From Rhodospirillaceae bacterium (lineage in GTDB: Bacteria; Pseudomonadota; Alphaproteobacteria; Rhodospirillales; Rhodospirillaceae): DNA of 8,637 bases. Below the pieces are notes generated by a model, which made no database searches, had not been told where the DNA came from, and saw only the letters and a program-made list of their open reading frames with translations. The DNA lies in contig NZGX01000060.1 in NCBI GenBank assembly GCA_002691085.1, forward strand, positions 2,014 to 10,650, read 5' to 3'. Positions within the stretch are counted from its first letter, which is position 1. Every line of letters begins with the position of its first letter. The translations under genes and the position numbers were made by a program. Below, piece by piece: positions 1 to 6,190 of the stretch.

Positions 1-236
1 CCTTTTTGTTTTATAACATTGCTAGCTGCAGACCTAAGTCTTCTTTTTACTTTATTTCTAACTACAGCATTTCCAATTTTGCCACTTACAGTGTAGCCTA
101 TCAAAATATCAGAATTAATCTGTGAATTTCTATATTTGGAAAAAATTACAAAACTATCAGTTACAATTTTATTTTTTTGGGAGGTAACCTCTAAGAACTC
201 TCTTTTTGTTCTTAGTCTTCCTAGGCAATTTCCCAA
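1..236 (-). CDS. rnpA: Ribonuclease P protein component (partial, C-terminus beyond window)
   Basis: RnpA is the protein cofactor of RNase P; it helps the catalytic RNA bind and cleave pre-tRNA 5' leaders. Translating the minus strand from TTG at 236-234 gives 78 residues before the window edge. They include an early R-x-K-R-E-F-L segment (about residues 9-15) and the family hallmark IGNAVVRNKVKRRLR (about 54-68), the Arg/Lys-rich RNA-binding helix. The family is usually about 110-130 residues, so roughly the last third is missing. The start is TTG because an in-frame TAA lies just upstream, no ATG is available, and AAAGGA sits 7 nt before the TTG. The gene follows rpmH by 31 nt on the same strand, the classic rpmH-rnpA order, and is presumably transcribed from the rpmH promoter. 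The identity is secure; the exact start is slightly less so. Confidence 0.93.
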   Translation of the reverse strand, partial: MGNCLGRLRTKREFLEVTSQKNKIVTDSFVIFSKYRNSQINSDILIGYTVSGKIGNAVVRNKVKRRLRSAASNVIKQK

Positions 237-243
237 AGTTTAG

Positions 244-249
244 TCCTTT
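244..249 (-). promoter_or_regulatory. Shine-Dalgarno of rnpA supporting a TTG start
   Basis: On the minus strand AAAGGA is followed by a 7-nt spacer and then TTG (236-234). No ATG or GTG is in frame between the upstream TAA stop and the conserved RnpA core, so this site decides the start. Confidence 0.7.
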
Positions 250-267
250 ATAATTGGAAATTAGAAA

Positions 268-402
268 CTATGCAGATAATTTTTTTCTGCCTTTTGCTCT
301 TCTGGCAGCAATAATTCTTCTTCCATTTTTTGTCGCCATACGAGAGCGAAAACCATGTCTCCTTTTTCGGACTAATCTGCTAGGCTGAAAGGTCTGTTTC
401 AC
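268..402 (-). CDS. rpmH: 50S ribosomal protein L34
   Basis: L34 is a small, very basic protein of the large ribosomal subunit. The minus-strand reading frame encodes 44 residues beginning (V/M)KQTFQPSRLVRKRRHGF and ending GRKKLSA, which matches L34 from end to end. The KQTFQPS opening, the HGFRSRMATKNGRR core and the IIAARRAKGRKKL tail are all present. The length is typical for the family. The LVRKRRHGFRSRMAT wording is of the alphaproteobacterial type. The start is GTG at 402-400, with GGAG (plus-strand CTCC at 411-414) 8 nt upstream. The gene lies just ahead of rnpA in the usual order, and a strong sigma-70-like promoter sits about 65-90 nt upstream. It was found by reading the minus strand directly because it is very short. 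Confidence 0.97.
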   Translation of the reverse strand: MKQTFQPSRLVRKRRHGFRSRMATKNGRRIIAARRAKGRKKLSA

Positions 403-465
403 TTGAATTTCTCCGTATTAAGTCAAAGAGGCATGGCTCTGATAATAATATAAATTTAGAAAAGC

Positions 466-494
466 TATATAACCCTGGCAGTATAAAGTGTCAA
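466..494 (-). promoter_or_regulatory. Predicted sigma-70 promoter of rpmH-rnpA
   Basis: The minus strand carries a perfect -35 TTGACA (plus strand TGTCAA, 489-494), a 17-bp spacer and a -10 TATATA (466-471). The predicted transcription start is near 459, giving a leader of about 57 nt before the rpmH GTG. This is the best promoter match in the window and suits a highly expressed ribosomal-protein gene. The leader also contains an imperfect 14-bp palindrome at 427-440 (AGAGGCATGGCTCT, one mismatch). Confidence 0.75.
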
Positions 495-552
495 TAATTG
501 CTGGTCTAATTAATGAAAAAATCCCAGAAAAACAAGATTATTTGGCAAAAAA

Positions 553-558
553 TATAAT
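553..558 (+). promoter_or_regulatory. Possible -10 element of panBC
   Basis: TATAAT lies 65 nt upstream of the panB ATG in the 220-nt rpmH/panB divergent gap. No convincing -35 hexamer lies at 16-18 bp, so in such AT-rich DNA this is only a candidate. Nothing else in the plus-strand gap is clearer. Confidence 0.25.
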
Positions 559-622
559 TCGCTATTACATTCTTTGATTGAAATTTGTTATAAACGTGTT
601 TGGCTATATTAAGGTAAAAATT

Positions 623-1447
623 ATGACTCAATCATCCACATCATCAGTTTCTCGCACTTCTACCGATAGTATTAAGTTGAGAAAAGGAAAATTACCTCTT
701 GTTTGCATAACAGCATACTCAGCACCAATGGCAGGTTTATTTGATGATTATGCTGATATTATTCTTGTTGGAGACTCTTTAGGTATGGTCCTTTATGGAT
801 TGCCATCTACTTTGCAGGTTTCTGTTGAAATGATGATAAATCATGGTGCTGCAGTTGTAAGAGGATCACAAAAAGCTTTTATTGTTGTGGATTTGCCATT
901 TGGGTCATATCAGAGGTCTCCAAAAGATGCGTTTATAACAGCTCAAAAAGTAATGTCTGAGACTGGATGTAATGCAATAAAAATTGAAGGCGGCAAGGCT
1001 ATGGCAGAAACAGTCAACTTTCTAGTTAATAGAGGAATCCCAGTCTTAGGTCATATAGGTATGTTACCTCAATCTTTTAATCAGCTGGGTGGTTATAGAG
1101 TAAGAGGTAAGACAGAAGAGACAGAAAGTGAAATTATTCAGGATGCTAATATTCTCGAAGAAGCAGGGGCGTTTGGTATAGTAATTGAGAGTGTAGTTGA
1201 GCATATTGCGGAAAAAATTACAAAAAATATTTCGATTCCAACTATTGGAATCGGAGCTTCAGTAAAATGTGATGGCCAAATTATTGTGGCTGAAGATATT
1301 CTTGGCATGTTTTCTGATTTTGAGCCAAAATTTGTTAAAAAGTATGCAAATCTATCTCCCTTAATTTCTAAAGCAGTAAAAAATTATGCTGATGATGTTA
1401 AAGATAGAAAATTTCCAGGCAAAGAGCATTGCTATTATAAAAAATAG
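623..1447 (+). CDS. panB: 3-methyl-2-oxobutanoate hydroxymethyltransferase (PanB)
   Basis: PanB transfers a hydroxymethyl group from 5,10-methylene-tetrahydrofolate to 2-oxoisovalerate, making ketopantoate, the first committed step of pantothenate and CoA synthesis in the cytoplasm. The 274-residue protein is the usual length and covers the whole TIM-barrel family. Visible motifs are TAYSAPMAGLFDD (30-42), VGDSLGM (49-55, with metal-binding Asp51), VDLPFGSY (89-96, Asp90), KIEGG (120-124, Glu122), GHIGMLPQS (143-151), GGYRVRG (156-162), the catalytic-Glu region VIESV (187-191, Glu189), IGIGA (208-212) and PKFVKKY (235-241). A TTG 45 nt upstream would extend the frame, but the added residues are not family-like, and the ATG at 623 has AAGG 8 nt before it (611-614). 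panC follows after 12 nt, so the two form an operon. Nothing essential is missing. Confidence 0.96.
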   Translation: MTQSSTSSVSRTSTDSIKLRKGKLPLVCITAYSAPMAGLFDDYADIILVGDSLGMVLYGLPSTLQVSVEMMINHGAAVVRGSQKAFIVVDLPFGSYQRSPKDAFITAQKVMSETGCNAIKIEGGKAMAETVNFLVNRGIPVLGHIGMLPQSFNQLGGYRVRGKTEETESEIIQDANILEEAGAFGIVIESVVEHIAEKITKNISIPTIGIGASVKCDGQIIVAEDILGMFSDFEPKFVKKYANLSPLISKAVKNYADDVKDRKFPGKEHCYYKK

Positions 1448-1459
1448 GATTTTTTTTGA

Positions 1460-2317
1460 ATGAGTTTCCCTGATTCTTGTTTGGACATAGTCACAAGTAC
1501 AAACAAATTAAAAGACACAATTCTTTGTGCAAAAAGGCAGAATAAGAAGATAGCTTTTGTTCCAACTATGGGATCTCTTCATAAAGGACACCTGTCACTA
1601 ATAAGAAAATCAAAGTCTCTGGGAGATATTTCTGTCGTATCAATATTTGTTAATCCAATGCAGTTTGGCCCTGGAGAAGATTTTACTTTTTATCCAAGAC
1701 ATGAAGAGAATGATATTAAATTATTAGAGGACAATGCTGTAGATATTTTATATTTACCTGACAATACTACAATTTATCCTGAAAACTTTCAGACTGAAAT
1801 TTCTGTTAAAAAGATTGAAAATATTTTATGTGGAAAGTTTAGGCCTTCTCACTTTAAGGGTGTTGCAACTATTGTTACTAAATTATTACTTCAAGTTTTA
1901 CCTGATTATGCCATTTTTGGTGAAAAAGATTATCAGCAACTAGTTTTAATAACCCAATTAGTCTCTGACCTAAATATACCAACCAGTGTAGTTGGATGCC
2001 CAACAATTAGGGAGGATGATGGTCTTGCTTTCTCCTCAAGAAATTCTTTATTAAATCAGGATGAAAGGAATATTGCACCAAATCTATATTCCGAACTACG
2101 GTCTGTTCAGAATTTAGTAAAGTGCGGGACAAACATATCTTATGCATGCAAAGAAGCAACTCAAAACCTAATGAAAATAGGCTTCAGTTCAGTTGACTAT
2201 ATTGAGGTTCGTGATGAGAAGAACCTTCAAAAACTGGATAAAGCAGAACCCAACGCTAGATTATTTGGTGCCGCAAACATTGGAAATACAAGAATAATAG
2301 ATAATATCCCTATATAA
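1460..2317 (+). CDS. panC: Pantothenate synthetase (PanC)
   Basis: PanC condenses pantoate with beta-alanine, using ATP and a pantoyl-adenylate intermediate, to form pantothenate. The 285-residue frame has the normal length and domain order. Its N-terminal nucleotidyltransferase core shows PTMGSLHKGH (35-44, the HIGH-type signature with His41 and His44), FVNPMQFGPGEDF (63-75, with Asn65 and Gln68) and YPR (78-80). Further on are LCGKFRPSHFKGVATIVTKL (123-142), FGEKDYQQ (153-160, with Lys156 and Gln160) and the KMSKS-like REDDGLAFSSRN (184-195). The ATG at 1460 has AGGA 10 nt upstream, overlapping the panB stop codon, which suggests coupled translation. The ATG is preceded by an 8-T run. Together with panB this supplies two pathway steps; panE/ilvC and panD functions must lie elsewhere. 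The gene is convergent with the lipoprotein gene, 20 nt away, with no clear hairpin terminator between them. Confidence 0.96.
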   Translation: MSFPDSCLDIVTSTNKLKDTILCAKRQNKKIAFVPTMGSLHKGHLSLIRKSKSLGDISVVSIFVNPMQFGPGEDFTFYPRHEENDIKLLEDNAVDILYLPDNTTIYPENFQTEISVKKIENILCGKFRPSHFKGVATIVTKLLLQVLPDYAIFGEKDYQQLVLITQLVSDLNIPTSVVGCPTIREDDGLAFSSRNSLLNQDERNIAPNLYSELRSVQNLVKCGTNISYACKEATQNLMKIGFSSVDYIEVRDEKNLQKLDKAEPNARLFGAANIGNTRIIDNIPI

Positions 2318-2337
2318 ATTTCTAAATATTTCTATGT

Positions 2338-3447
2338 TTAACGAATGTAGATATGAACTTCCGATGATCTTGCAGAAGCACTAGACATTGCTGATAGCAT
2401 CACTCTTTCAGATGGTAATCCCATCCTTGATAAAGATTGAAGAACCTTTTCAGCATTTCTTTTTGCAGCACTCGTTGAAAGATTTCTTTTTGACGATCCT
2501 GGACTAACTGCTACTAAATCAAACACTGCATCTGGTCTTCTGTCTAAAGCTCTACTTATAGCTTGATACAACGCTGGTTCATAAGTTACGTCCTGTCTAT
2601 CAAATCTAATTACAACAAGAGGCCTTCTTTCAGAGAAGTCTGCTGGTGTACCAGTGGGAATCATTGGTGATCCTGCCATAGAGGCTTGAGGAGCCACATA
2701 TAGTTGACCTACGTTAATATCTCTAGCAAGTTCGACTAATTTTTCACGTTCTTTTGCTACGAATTCTTGCTGTCTGCCCATATCCTCATTCAATTCACCT
2801 AACAACCGTTGTATAGTGACAGTTGTCTGATTAACTTCATCTTCAAGCCTTCTAAGCTGTCTATGATCATCATCAACAGCACCTGAAAGCCCGAAAGCTG
2901 CTCTAACACTGTCCAATAGATAGGCTGACATAGCAGAGTCGGCAGCAACCTGAGCTGTAAGTTGGTTCATATCAGAGATATCGTCTTCGATCCTATCTAA
3001 TTGATCTTGAGCAGAACGCCACTGATTCATTACCTGAGGGTTACCAGGAGTTGTTCCTACTTGAAGGCGACTCTTGATACTTCCGACTAATCCATGATAA
3101 TTACCAGCATTACCTGCAGTAGTGGAGCGTATTTGATCAAGTTCTCCATTTCTCAACGTAAGAGTTCCCCTAAGTTGATCCAACTCACTTGTAAACTGAG
3201 AAGCTTTTTGGTTAACAAAAGTACCTGAATTATTTGCTGCTATACGAGTAAGCCCAATTTGTTGGGTACTCATTGTAGCTGGTCTAACAGCATTAGGCTC
3301 TGATGTAATTTGATTCGTTGCTGGAGTATCTGAAGTCATATCTTCAAACACTGGCAATAGTGCATCTGTTGCAAAAGAACACCCACTTAAGATTATGGCT
3401 GCGCTAGCAGCAACAAAAAAGCGAGCGGACAGCCCCGTTCTGTTCAT
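2338..3447 (-). CDS. Lipoprotein with coiled coil and divergent OmpA-like C-terminal domain
   Basis: The 369-residue protein starts with a basic tip (MNRTGLSARF), a hydrophobic stretch (about 11-20) and the lipobox LSGC, with the lipidated Cys at 23. It should therefore be exported and anchored to an envelope membrane. After a Thr/Ser/Pro/Asn-rich linker (about 35-75), residues 80-245 are mostly heptad-like and charged and probably form long helices. Residues 275-369 resemble an OmpA-like periplasmic fold: PLVVIRFDRQDVTYE, LYQAISRALDRRPDAVFDLVAV, SAAKRNAEKVLQSLSRMGLPSERV and a final EVHIYIR strand. The usual GHTD motif with its peptidoglycan-binding Asp is replaced by VAVSPG. The ATG at 3447 is preceded by AAAGGGA, 9 nt away. 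Sampled lines are near 42% G+C, above the neighbours. I recall similar alphaproteobacterial lipoproteins but no established name, so the role, perhaps tethering or spanning the periplasm, is inference. Confidence 0.85.
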   Translation of the reverse strand: MNRTGLSARFFVAASAAIILSGCSFATDALLPVFEDMTSDTPATNQITSEPNAVRPATMSTQQIGLTRIAANNSGTFVNQKASQFTSELDQLRGTLTLRNGELDQIRSTTAGNAGNYHGLVGSIKSRLQVGTTPGNPQVMNQWRSAQDQLDRIEDDISDMNQLTAQVAADSAMSAYLLDSVRAAFGLSGAVDDDHRQLRRLEDEVNQTTVTIQRLLGELNEDMGRQQEFVAKEREKLVELARDINVGQLYVAPQASMAGSPMIPTGTPADFSERRPLVVIRFDRQDVTYEPALYQAISRALDRRPDAVFDLVAVSPGSSKRNLSTSAAKRNAEKVLQSLSRMGLPSERVMLSAMSSASARSSEVHIYIR

Positions 3448-3510
3448 ATTAGTCCGTCCCTTTACTTATCTGGTTCAACCAGAATAAAATTAATTTTATT
3501 ACACTTTTAA

Positions 3511-3526
3511 TCAGAAATTTTTCTGA
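3511..3526. repeat. Perfect inverted repeat near the predicted lipoprotein-gene transcription start
   Basis: TCAGAAA-TT-TTTCTGA is a 7-bp perfect inverted repeat with a 2-nt centre. It lies directly downstream (minus-strand sense) of the TATAAT box and would overlap the expected transcription start, a typical repressor-operator position. It could also be chance in AT-rich DNA. A related palindrome, AAAAGCTTTT, lies at 3543-3552 on the other side of the -10 box. Confidence 0.4.
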
Positions 3527-3532
3527 GGTTCT

Positions 3533-3538
3533 ATTATA
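3533..3538 (-). promoter_or_regulatory. Predicted -10 box of the lipoprotein gene
   Basis: The minus strand reads TATAAT here, a perfect -10 hexamer 85 nt upstream of the lipoprotein start codon. The predicted start of transcription is near 3526. At 16-18 bp upstream the sequence is AT-rich (around TATATC) rather than TTGACA-like, so the promoter may be weak or activator-dependent. Confidence 0.4.
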
Positions 3539-3713
3539 CCAACAAAAGCTTTTCTGATATAGACATCATGTAACACAATACAAGATATATTTCTATTTTA
3601 ATTAAAATTAGATCATCGAACAAGCAGGATTCTTAGTAAAATGTCAACATATGAGGTAAAAATTTAAAAAAATACTTGTTTTTTTGTCCTAATTTGATTG
3701 GTTTTACAAGGAT

Positions 3714-3719
3714 TATACT
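3714..3719 (+). promoter_or_regulatory. Possible -10 box for tRNA-Arg
   Basis: TATACT lies 52 nt before the tRNA and would give a leader of roughly 45 nt for RNase P to remove. A TTGATT hexamer (3694-3699) is upstream but only 14 bp away, shorter than the usual 16-18 bp, so this is a weak call. Confidence 0.3.
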
Positions 3720-3771
3720 AGACACTACGCTTTTCCTTGATTAGATAGCTCTTCTTAAGATCATTTTCTTA

Positions 3772-3848
3772 GCGCCCGTAGCTCAACTGGATAGAGCACC
3801 TGACTACGGATCAGGAGGTTAGGAGTTCGAATCTTCTCGGGCGCGCCA
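3772..3848 (+). tRNA. tRNA-Arg (anticodon ACG)
   Basis: The 77-nt sequence folds as a standard cloverleaf. The acceptor arm pairs GCGCCCG (3772-3778) with CGGGCGC (3838-3844), followed by discriminator G3845 and an encoded CCA (3846-3848). The D arm is GCTC...GAGC. The anticodon stem CCTGA/TCAGG encloses the loop CTACGGA with anticodon ACG at 3806-3808. The T arm AGGAG/CTTCT (one G-T pair) encloses TTCGAAT. A34 is normally deaminated to inosine in bacterial tRNA-Arg(ACG), so it should read CGU, CGC and CGA. It is encoded alone, with no adjacent tRNA. Confidence 0.97.
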
Positions 3849-3898
3849 GGGAATCATCATTTTATAGACACAACTTGTGGCAATAATGACAGATTTCC
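3849..3898 (+). other. Foldable element immediately after the tRNA CCA
   Basis: Starting at the first base after CCA, GGGAATC (3849-3855) can pair with GATTTCC (3892-3898, one G-T). After a small internal loop, TCATT (3857-3861) pairs with AATGA (3885-3889), and a short inner stem CACA/TGTG caps it (3869-3872 with 3876-3879). No T-run follows, so it is not a standard intrinsic terminator. It may aid 3' processing or termination, or may be chance. Confidence 0.3.
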
Positions 3899-3921
3899 TA
3901 GTCATAATGCATCTTTTGAGT

Positions 3922-5334
3922 TCATTTCAATTCCTTCATTAGGGTGCTTATTGATTCAAGCTTATCTAACTTTTCTAGGTTATTGCGTAAGTTTGTGTAA
4001 TTGCGTTTAGTTAGGTGTATTTTTGAACATTCCTCAAATTTATTCCAATATTCAGCATCAGAAAAAGGGTGATTCTTACTCCCCACTGGAAAAAAGGTTT
4101 TTTCTTCTATCTCACTTCCATCAACAAGTTTAATTGTCAATTTTGTTGGTATTTCTATTTCTGATTTATCAACTCCTATTAGTTCAATTTTATCATAAAT
4201 GTTCTTTAAGTCAGGACAGGAGATTTGTGTTTCTTTAAACTCGCTAAGGCCGCACCTTCCTAAATTTAGGATACATGATAATGCAAACTGCATAGAAAAT
4301 TTAGCTTCCATGGAGTTTTTAGGATTATTATACATCAGATTATTTAAATGTGAGATTGGAGCTTCAACAGTAATTTTTTTAATTTTTTCAGGTGTTAAAT
4401 TTAATTTATTTCTTAAATTTAACATAATATCCATTGCTCTATGAGCACTCCCACAGTTAGGGAAACGTTTAACTCTAAATCCGTAAAAGTCTAAATGAAG
4501 AGGTTCCTCAATGTTTTTAGTATCAAATTTTAATGTTTGACCATGTTGAGGTTTACTAATTGATTCTTTTAGTTGTTCATAATCCTGACCTATCATCAGG
4601 TAATTCATTCCATTAATACCATCGAATGTTTGAAGTCCTGCGGTTATATTATTCTTTGCGAGAGAGGCAGCTATGGTTCCAGATTTAGCGGCAAGCCCTG
4701 AATGTAAAGGTTTCATTTTGGTACCAAATTGACTCATGAAACCTGAAGCAAGACTAGTTGAAATTGAAAGTGCAAAACTCGATTGGTCTTGGTTTAACCC
4801 AAGAAGTCTGGCGCATGCCGCACTTGCACCAATTGCACCAACTGTTGCGGTTGCGTGCCAACCTCTATTTCTATGGTAAGGGTTTAGACCCTGTCCAACT
4901 TTACCCATAATCTGTAGACCACAGATATAAGCATCAATACATTGTATCCCTCCTAATTGGTTTTCTTCAGCAAGGGCTAAAATCGCGGGTATTAGGACTG
5001 CTGATGCATGTGCTTTTGCAGGATCAAAATTGTCATCAAAATCTAGTGCATGGGCGGCAGTTCCATTTACTAAAGCTGCCCATGGAGCACTTAAAGATTT
5101 TTTATTACAAATCAAAGTTGAGGAGCCGGCTCCCCATGATTCAACTGTTTTAATTACATCCTTGGTTACTGGCTCTTGTGACCCTGGTATCGTAACAGCA
5201 AGAAGATCTACAAACTGTAATAAAGTAGACTTTATAGTTTCTTCGCTCCAAATTTTAGGATGTGTTGCGAGCCATTTACCATATTCGATTATGGGATTCT
5301 CTTGATTGACTTCCGACAAATCTTTACTACTCAT
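3922..5334 (-). CDS. MmgE/PrpD family protein
   Basis: This 470-residue protein belongs to the MmgE/PrpD family, which includes 2-methylcitrate dehydratase, cis-aconitate decarboxylase and iminodisuccinate epimerase, enzymes acting on small polycarboxylates. The length and domain order are normal. The helical N-terminal domain carries the signature NGTAAHALDFDD (90-101) with His109 after it, GWHATATVGAIGA (158-170, His160) and TKMKPLHSGLAAK (205-217, Lys208 and His211). The second domain shows KRFPNCGSAH (289-298) and KFSMQFALSC (345-354). By hand alignment from memory, the His that follows this KRFP motif in cis-aconitate decarboxylase is Cys294 here, as in many MmgE-type members. The ATG at 5334 is 8 nt after the stop of the upstream gene and has no clear Shine-Dalgarno, so translation is probably coupled. 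No citrate synthase or PrpB neighbour is visible, so prpD is not assigned. Family identity is firm; the substrate is unknown. Confidence 0.9.
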   Translation of the reverse strand: MSSKDLSEVNQENPIIEYGKWLATHPKIWSEETIKSTLLQFVDLLAVTIPGSQEPVTKDVIKTVESWGAGSSTLICNKKSLSAPWAALVNGTAAHALDFDDNFDPAKAHASAVLIPAILALAEENQLGGIQCIDAYICGLQIMGKVGQGLNPYHRNRGWHATATVGAIGASAACARLLGLNQDQSSFALSISTSLASGFMSQFGTKMKPLHSGLAAKSGTIAASLAKNNITAGLQTFDGINGMNYLMIGQDYEQLKESISKPQHGQTLKFDTKNIEEPLHLDFYGFRVKRFPNCGSAHRAMDIMLNLRNKLNLTPEKIKKITVEAPISHLNNLMYNNPKNSMEAKFSMQFALSCILNLGRCGLSEFKETQISCPDLKNIYDKIELIGVDKSEIEIPTKLTIKLVDGSEIEEKTFFPVGSKNHPFSDAEYWNKFEECSKIHLTKRNYTNLRNNLEKLDKLESISTLMKELK

Positions 5335-5342
5335 TATGTAAT

Positions 5343-6086
5343 CTAAAAAAAATTCTTTCTTTTCTCATATTCTATTAGTTCATAATAGGTTTGCATGTAT
5401 CCTGTGCAATATGCTTTTAATAGAACGTAGTCACCATCATTTGTTACCCAAGTGTGATAAGGTGGGTGAATATCTGTTCCCATGTATTCATCATCAGTAT
5501 TAGTGCCATAGCTAAAATGATATGCATTAAATTTACCTGCCTCTACTTCTACTGTTTCTTCACCATAGTATCTCATTTGCAAGCCTTTTTTGTGGAGAAG
5601 AATGGGTCCGTCTGCTCCTCGGTGGTGAAATGAACACATTAGATGCAGGTCATTGGTATGTGTTCCTGGTCCCTTTGAAATTGGGTAGAGATGTGTATGC
5701 ATAGCATCAGCTTGGATAGGATGTGTGCCAAAAAAACTTGGCTTAGCTTCTAATTCTAAAGTTTGAGATATACGCCCTTCTCTAACCGTATAGCCTTCAC
5801 ATTCAGCCTTATTTTCTGTGAAACGATACCATGTAGAGCCTACAAATTCATCATCTGTATTGATTTGCACAAACCCATAGGTAGGATTCCAATTTTTATC
5901 TATTGTGGTTATCGAATCTCGAAGAACGCGGGGAGAGTTTTCATCAATTGAACAATGTGCTCTTAGGGTTCTGGAGCCGTCAATATTAATTGTATAGATG
6001 AACGTTTCTCCGCCACGTTCTTTATTAATAATTTCTTTTTTTTTGGAAGTGTACCTTATTTTACCTCTAATCGTGTAGTGTTCCAT
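5343..6086 (-). CDS. Unrecognised beta-rich, His-rich protein linked to MmgE/PrpD
   Basis: I do not recognise the 247-residue product. It has no signal peptide or membrane segment and should be cytoplasmic. It is rich in alternating polar/aromatic residues typical of beta strands. The motif NTDDE(F/Y)(V/M)G(S/T) occurs twice, at 76-84 and 196-204, suggesting two related halves. Histidines are frequent in the middle: H130, H132, H143, H148, H154, H155 and H165, then H190, H207 and H211. The segment GEETVEVEAGKFNAYHFSYG resembles the aGtf-type strand turn of DUF3108-like barrels, a weak similarity from memory. The start chosen is the second of two tandem ATGs (6086), 7 nt after AAAGG; ATG 6089 and TTG 6107 are alternatives. 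The MmgE/PrpD gene follows 8 nt downstream, so the two are co-transcribed, and the acyl-CoA ligase diverges from it. A ligand-binding or catalytic role in that pathway is only inferred. Confidence 0.85.
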   Translation of the reverse strand: MEHYTIRGKIRYTSKKKEIINKERGGETFIYTINIDGSRTLRAHCSIDENSPRVLRDSITTIDKNWNPTYGFVQINTDDEFVGSTWYRFTENKAECEGYTVREGRISQTLELEAKPSFFGTHPIQADAMHTHLYPISKGPGTHTNDLHLMCSFHHRGADGPILLHKKGLQMRYYGEETVEVEAGKFNAYHFSYGTNTDDEYMGTDIHPPYHTWVTNDGDYVLLKAYCTGYMQTYYELIEYEKRKNFF

Positions 6087-6093
6087 CATTGCA

Positions 6094-6098
6094 CCTTT
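6094..6098 (-). promoter_or_regulatory. Shine-Dalgarno deciding between tandem ATG starts
   Basis: Minus-strand AAAGG lies 4 nt before the ATG at 6089-6087 and 7 nt before the ATG at 6086-6084. The second spacing is more usual, so 6086 is preferred. The upstream TTG at 6107 lies ahead of this site and is disfavoured. Confidence 0.55.
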
Positions 6099-6181
6099 GT
6101 TATTCAAAATGTTTATTCTTAATCATTTTTAGTATAACCTATTTTGTTAGCTTTTATAGGTTTAGAATTTTACATAATAAT

Positions 6182-6186
6182 GGGGA
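6182..6186 (+). promoter_or_regulatory. Shine-Dalgarno supporting the ligase ATG at 6191
   Basis: GGGGA lies 4 nt before ATG 6191, a short spacing but the only purine-rich site in the 104-nt divergent gap on this strand. It supports starting the protein at MKNGIYNRDL, where family similarity begins, instead of at the upstream TTG. Confidence 0.5.
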
Positions 6187-6190
6187 ACAT

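Larger units (their letters stand above)
3448..3771. other. 324-bp intergenic region between lipoprotein gene and tRNA-Arg
   Basis: This AT-rich gap separates the diverging lipoprotein gene and tRNA. It holds a minus-strand TATAAT with two flanking inverted repeats, a weak plus-strand -10-like TATACT ahead of the tRNA, and an A7-TACTTG-T7 inverted repeat (3666-3685). The only small frames are tiny, such as a nine-codon ATG frame at 3641, and I find no supportable gene. Confidence 0.6.

Noticed and set aside
578..622. N-terminal extension of PanB from a TTG codon
   Set aside because: The added 15 residues are not PanB-like, and the ATG at 623 has a well-placed AAGG, so the shorter form is preferred.
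3641..3667. Nine-codon frame (MSTYEVKI) upstream of the tRNA, considered as a leader peptide
   Set aside because: There is no gene or attenuator downstream for it to control, and spacing to AGGA is poor; chance is the simplest explanation.
3666..3685. A7-TACTTG-T7 inverted repeat, considered as a bidirectional terminator
   Set aside because: The stem is A-T only, no gene ends nearby on either strand, and such runs are common in DNA this AT-rich.
3772..3848. tRNA-Arg as an integration site for a genomic island
   Set aside because: No integrase gene and no direct repeat of the tRNA 3' end were found in the window, and the downstream genes look like ordinary metabolic genes.
4199..4444. Plus-strand open frame of 81 codons
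   Set aside because: It is fully antisense to the well-supported MmgE/PrpD gene and has no recognisable protein features.
5030..5305. Plus-strand open frame of 91 codons
   Set aside because: It is antisense to the MmgE/PrpD gene and its composition is that of a shadow frame.
3922..5334. Naming the MmgE/PrpD gene prpD and inferring a methylcitrate cycle
   Set aside because: No 2-methylisocitrate lyase or methylcitrate synthase is present nearby, and the family includes several reactions, so a specific name would be over-assignment.
5763..5951. Plus-strand open frame of 62 codons
   Set aside because: It lies antisense within the unknown-protein gene, with no ribosome-binding site or motif.
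6089..6190. 34-residue hydrophobic N-terminal extension of the acyl-CoA ligase, resembling a membrane anchor
   Set aside because: It begins at TTG, overlaps the divergent gene's start region and lies in AT-rich promoter DNA; ANL-family similarity begins at ATG 6191, which has its own GGGGA site.
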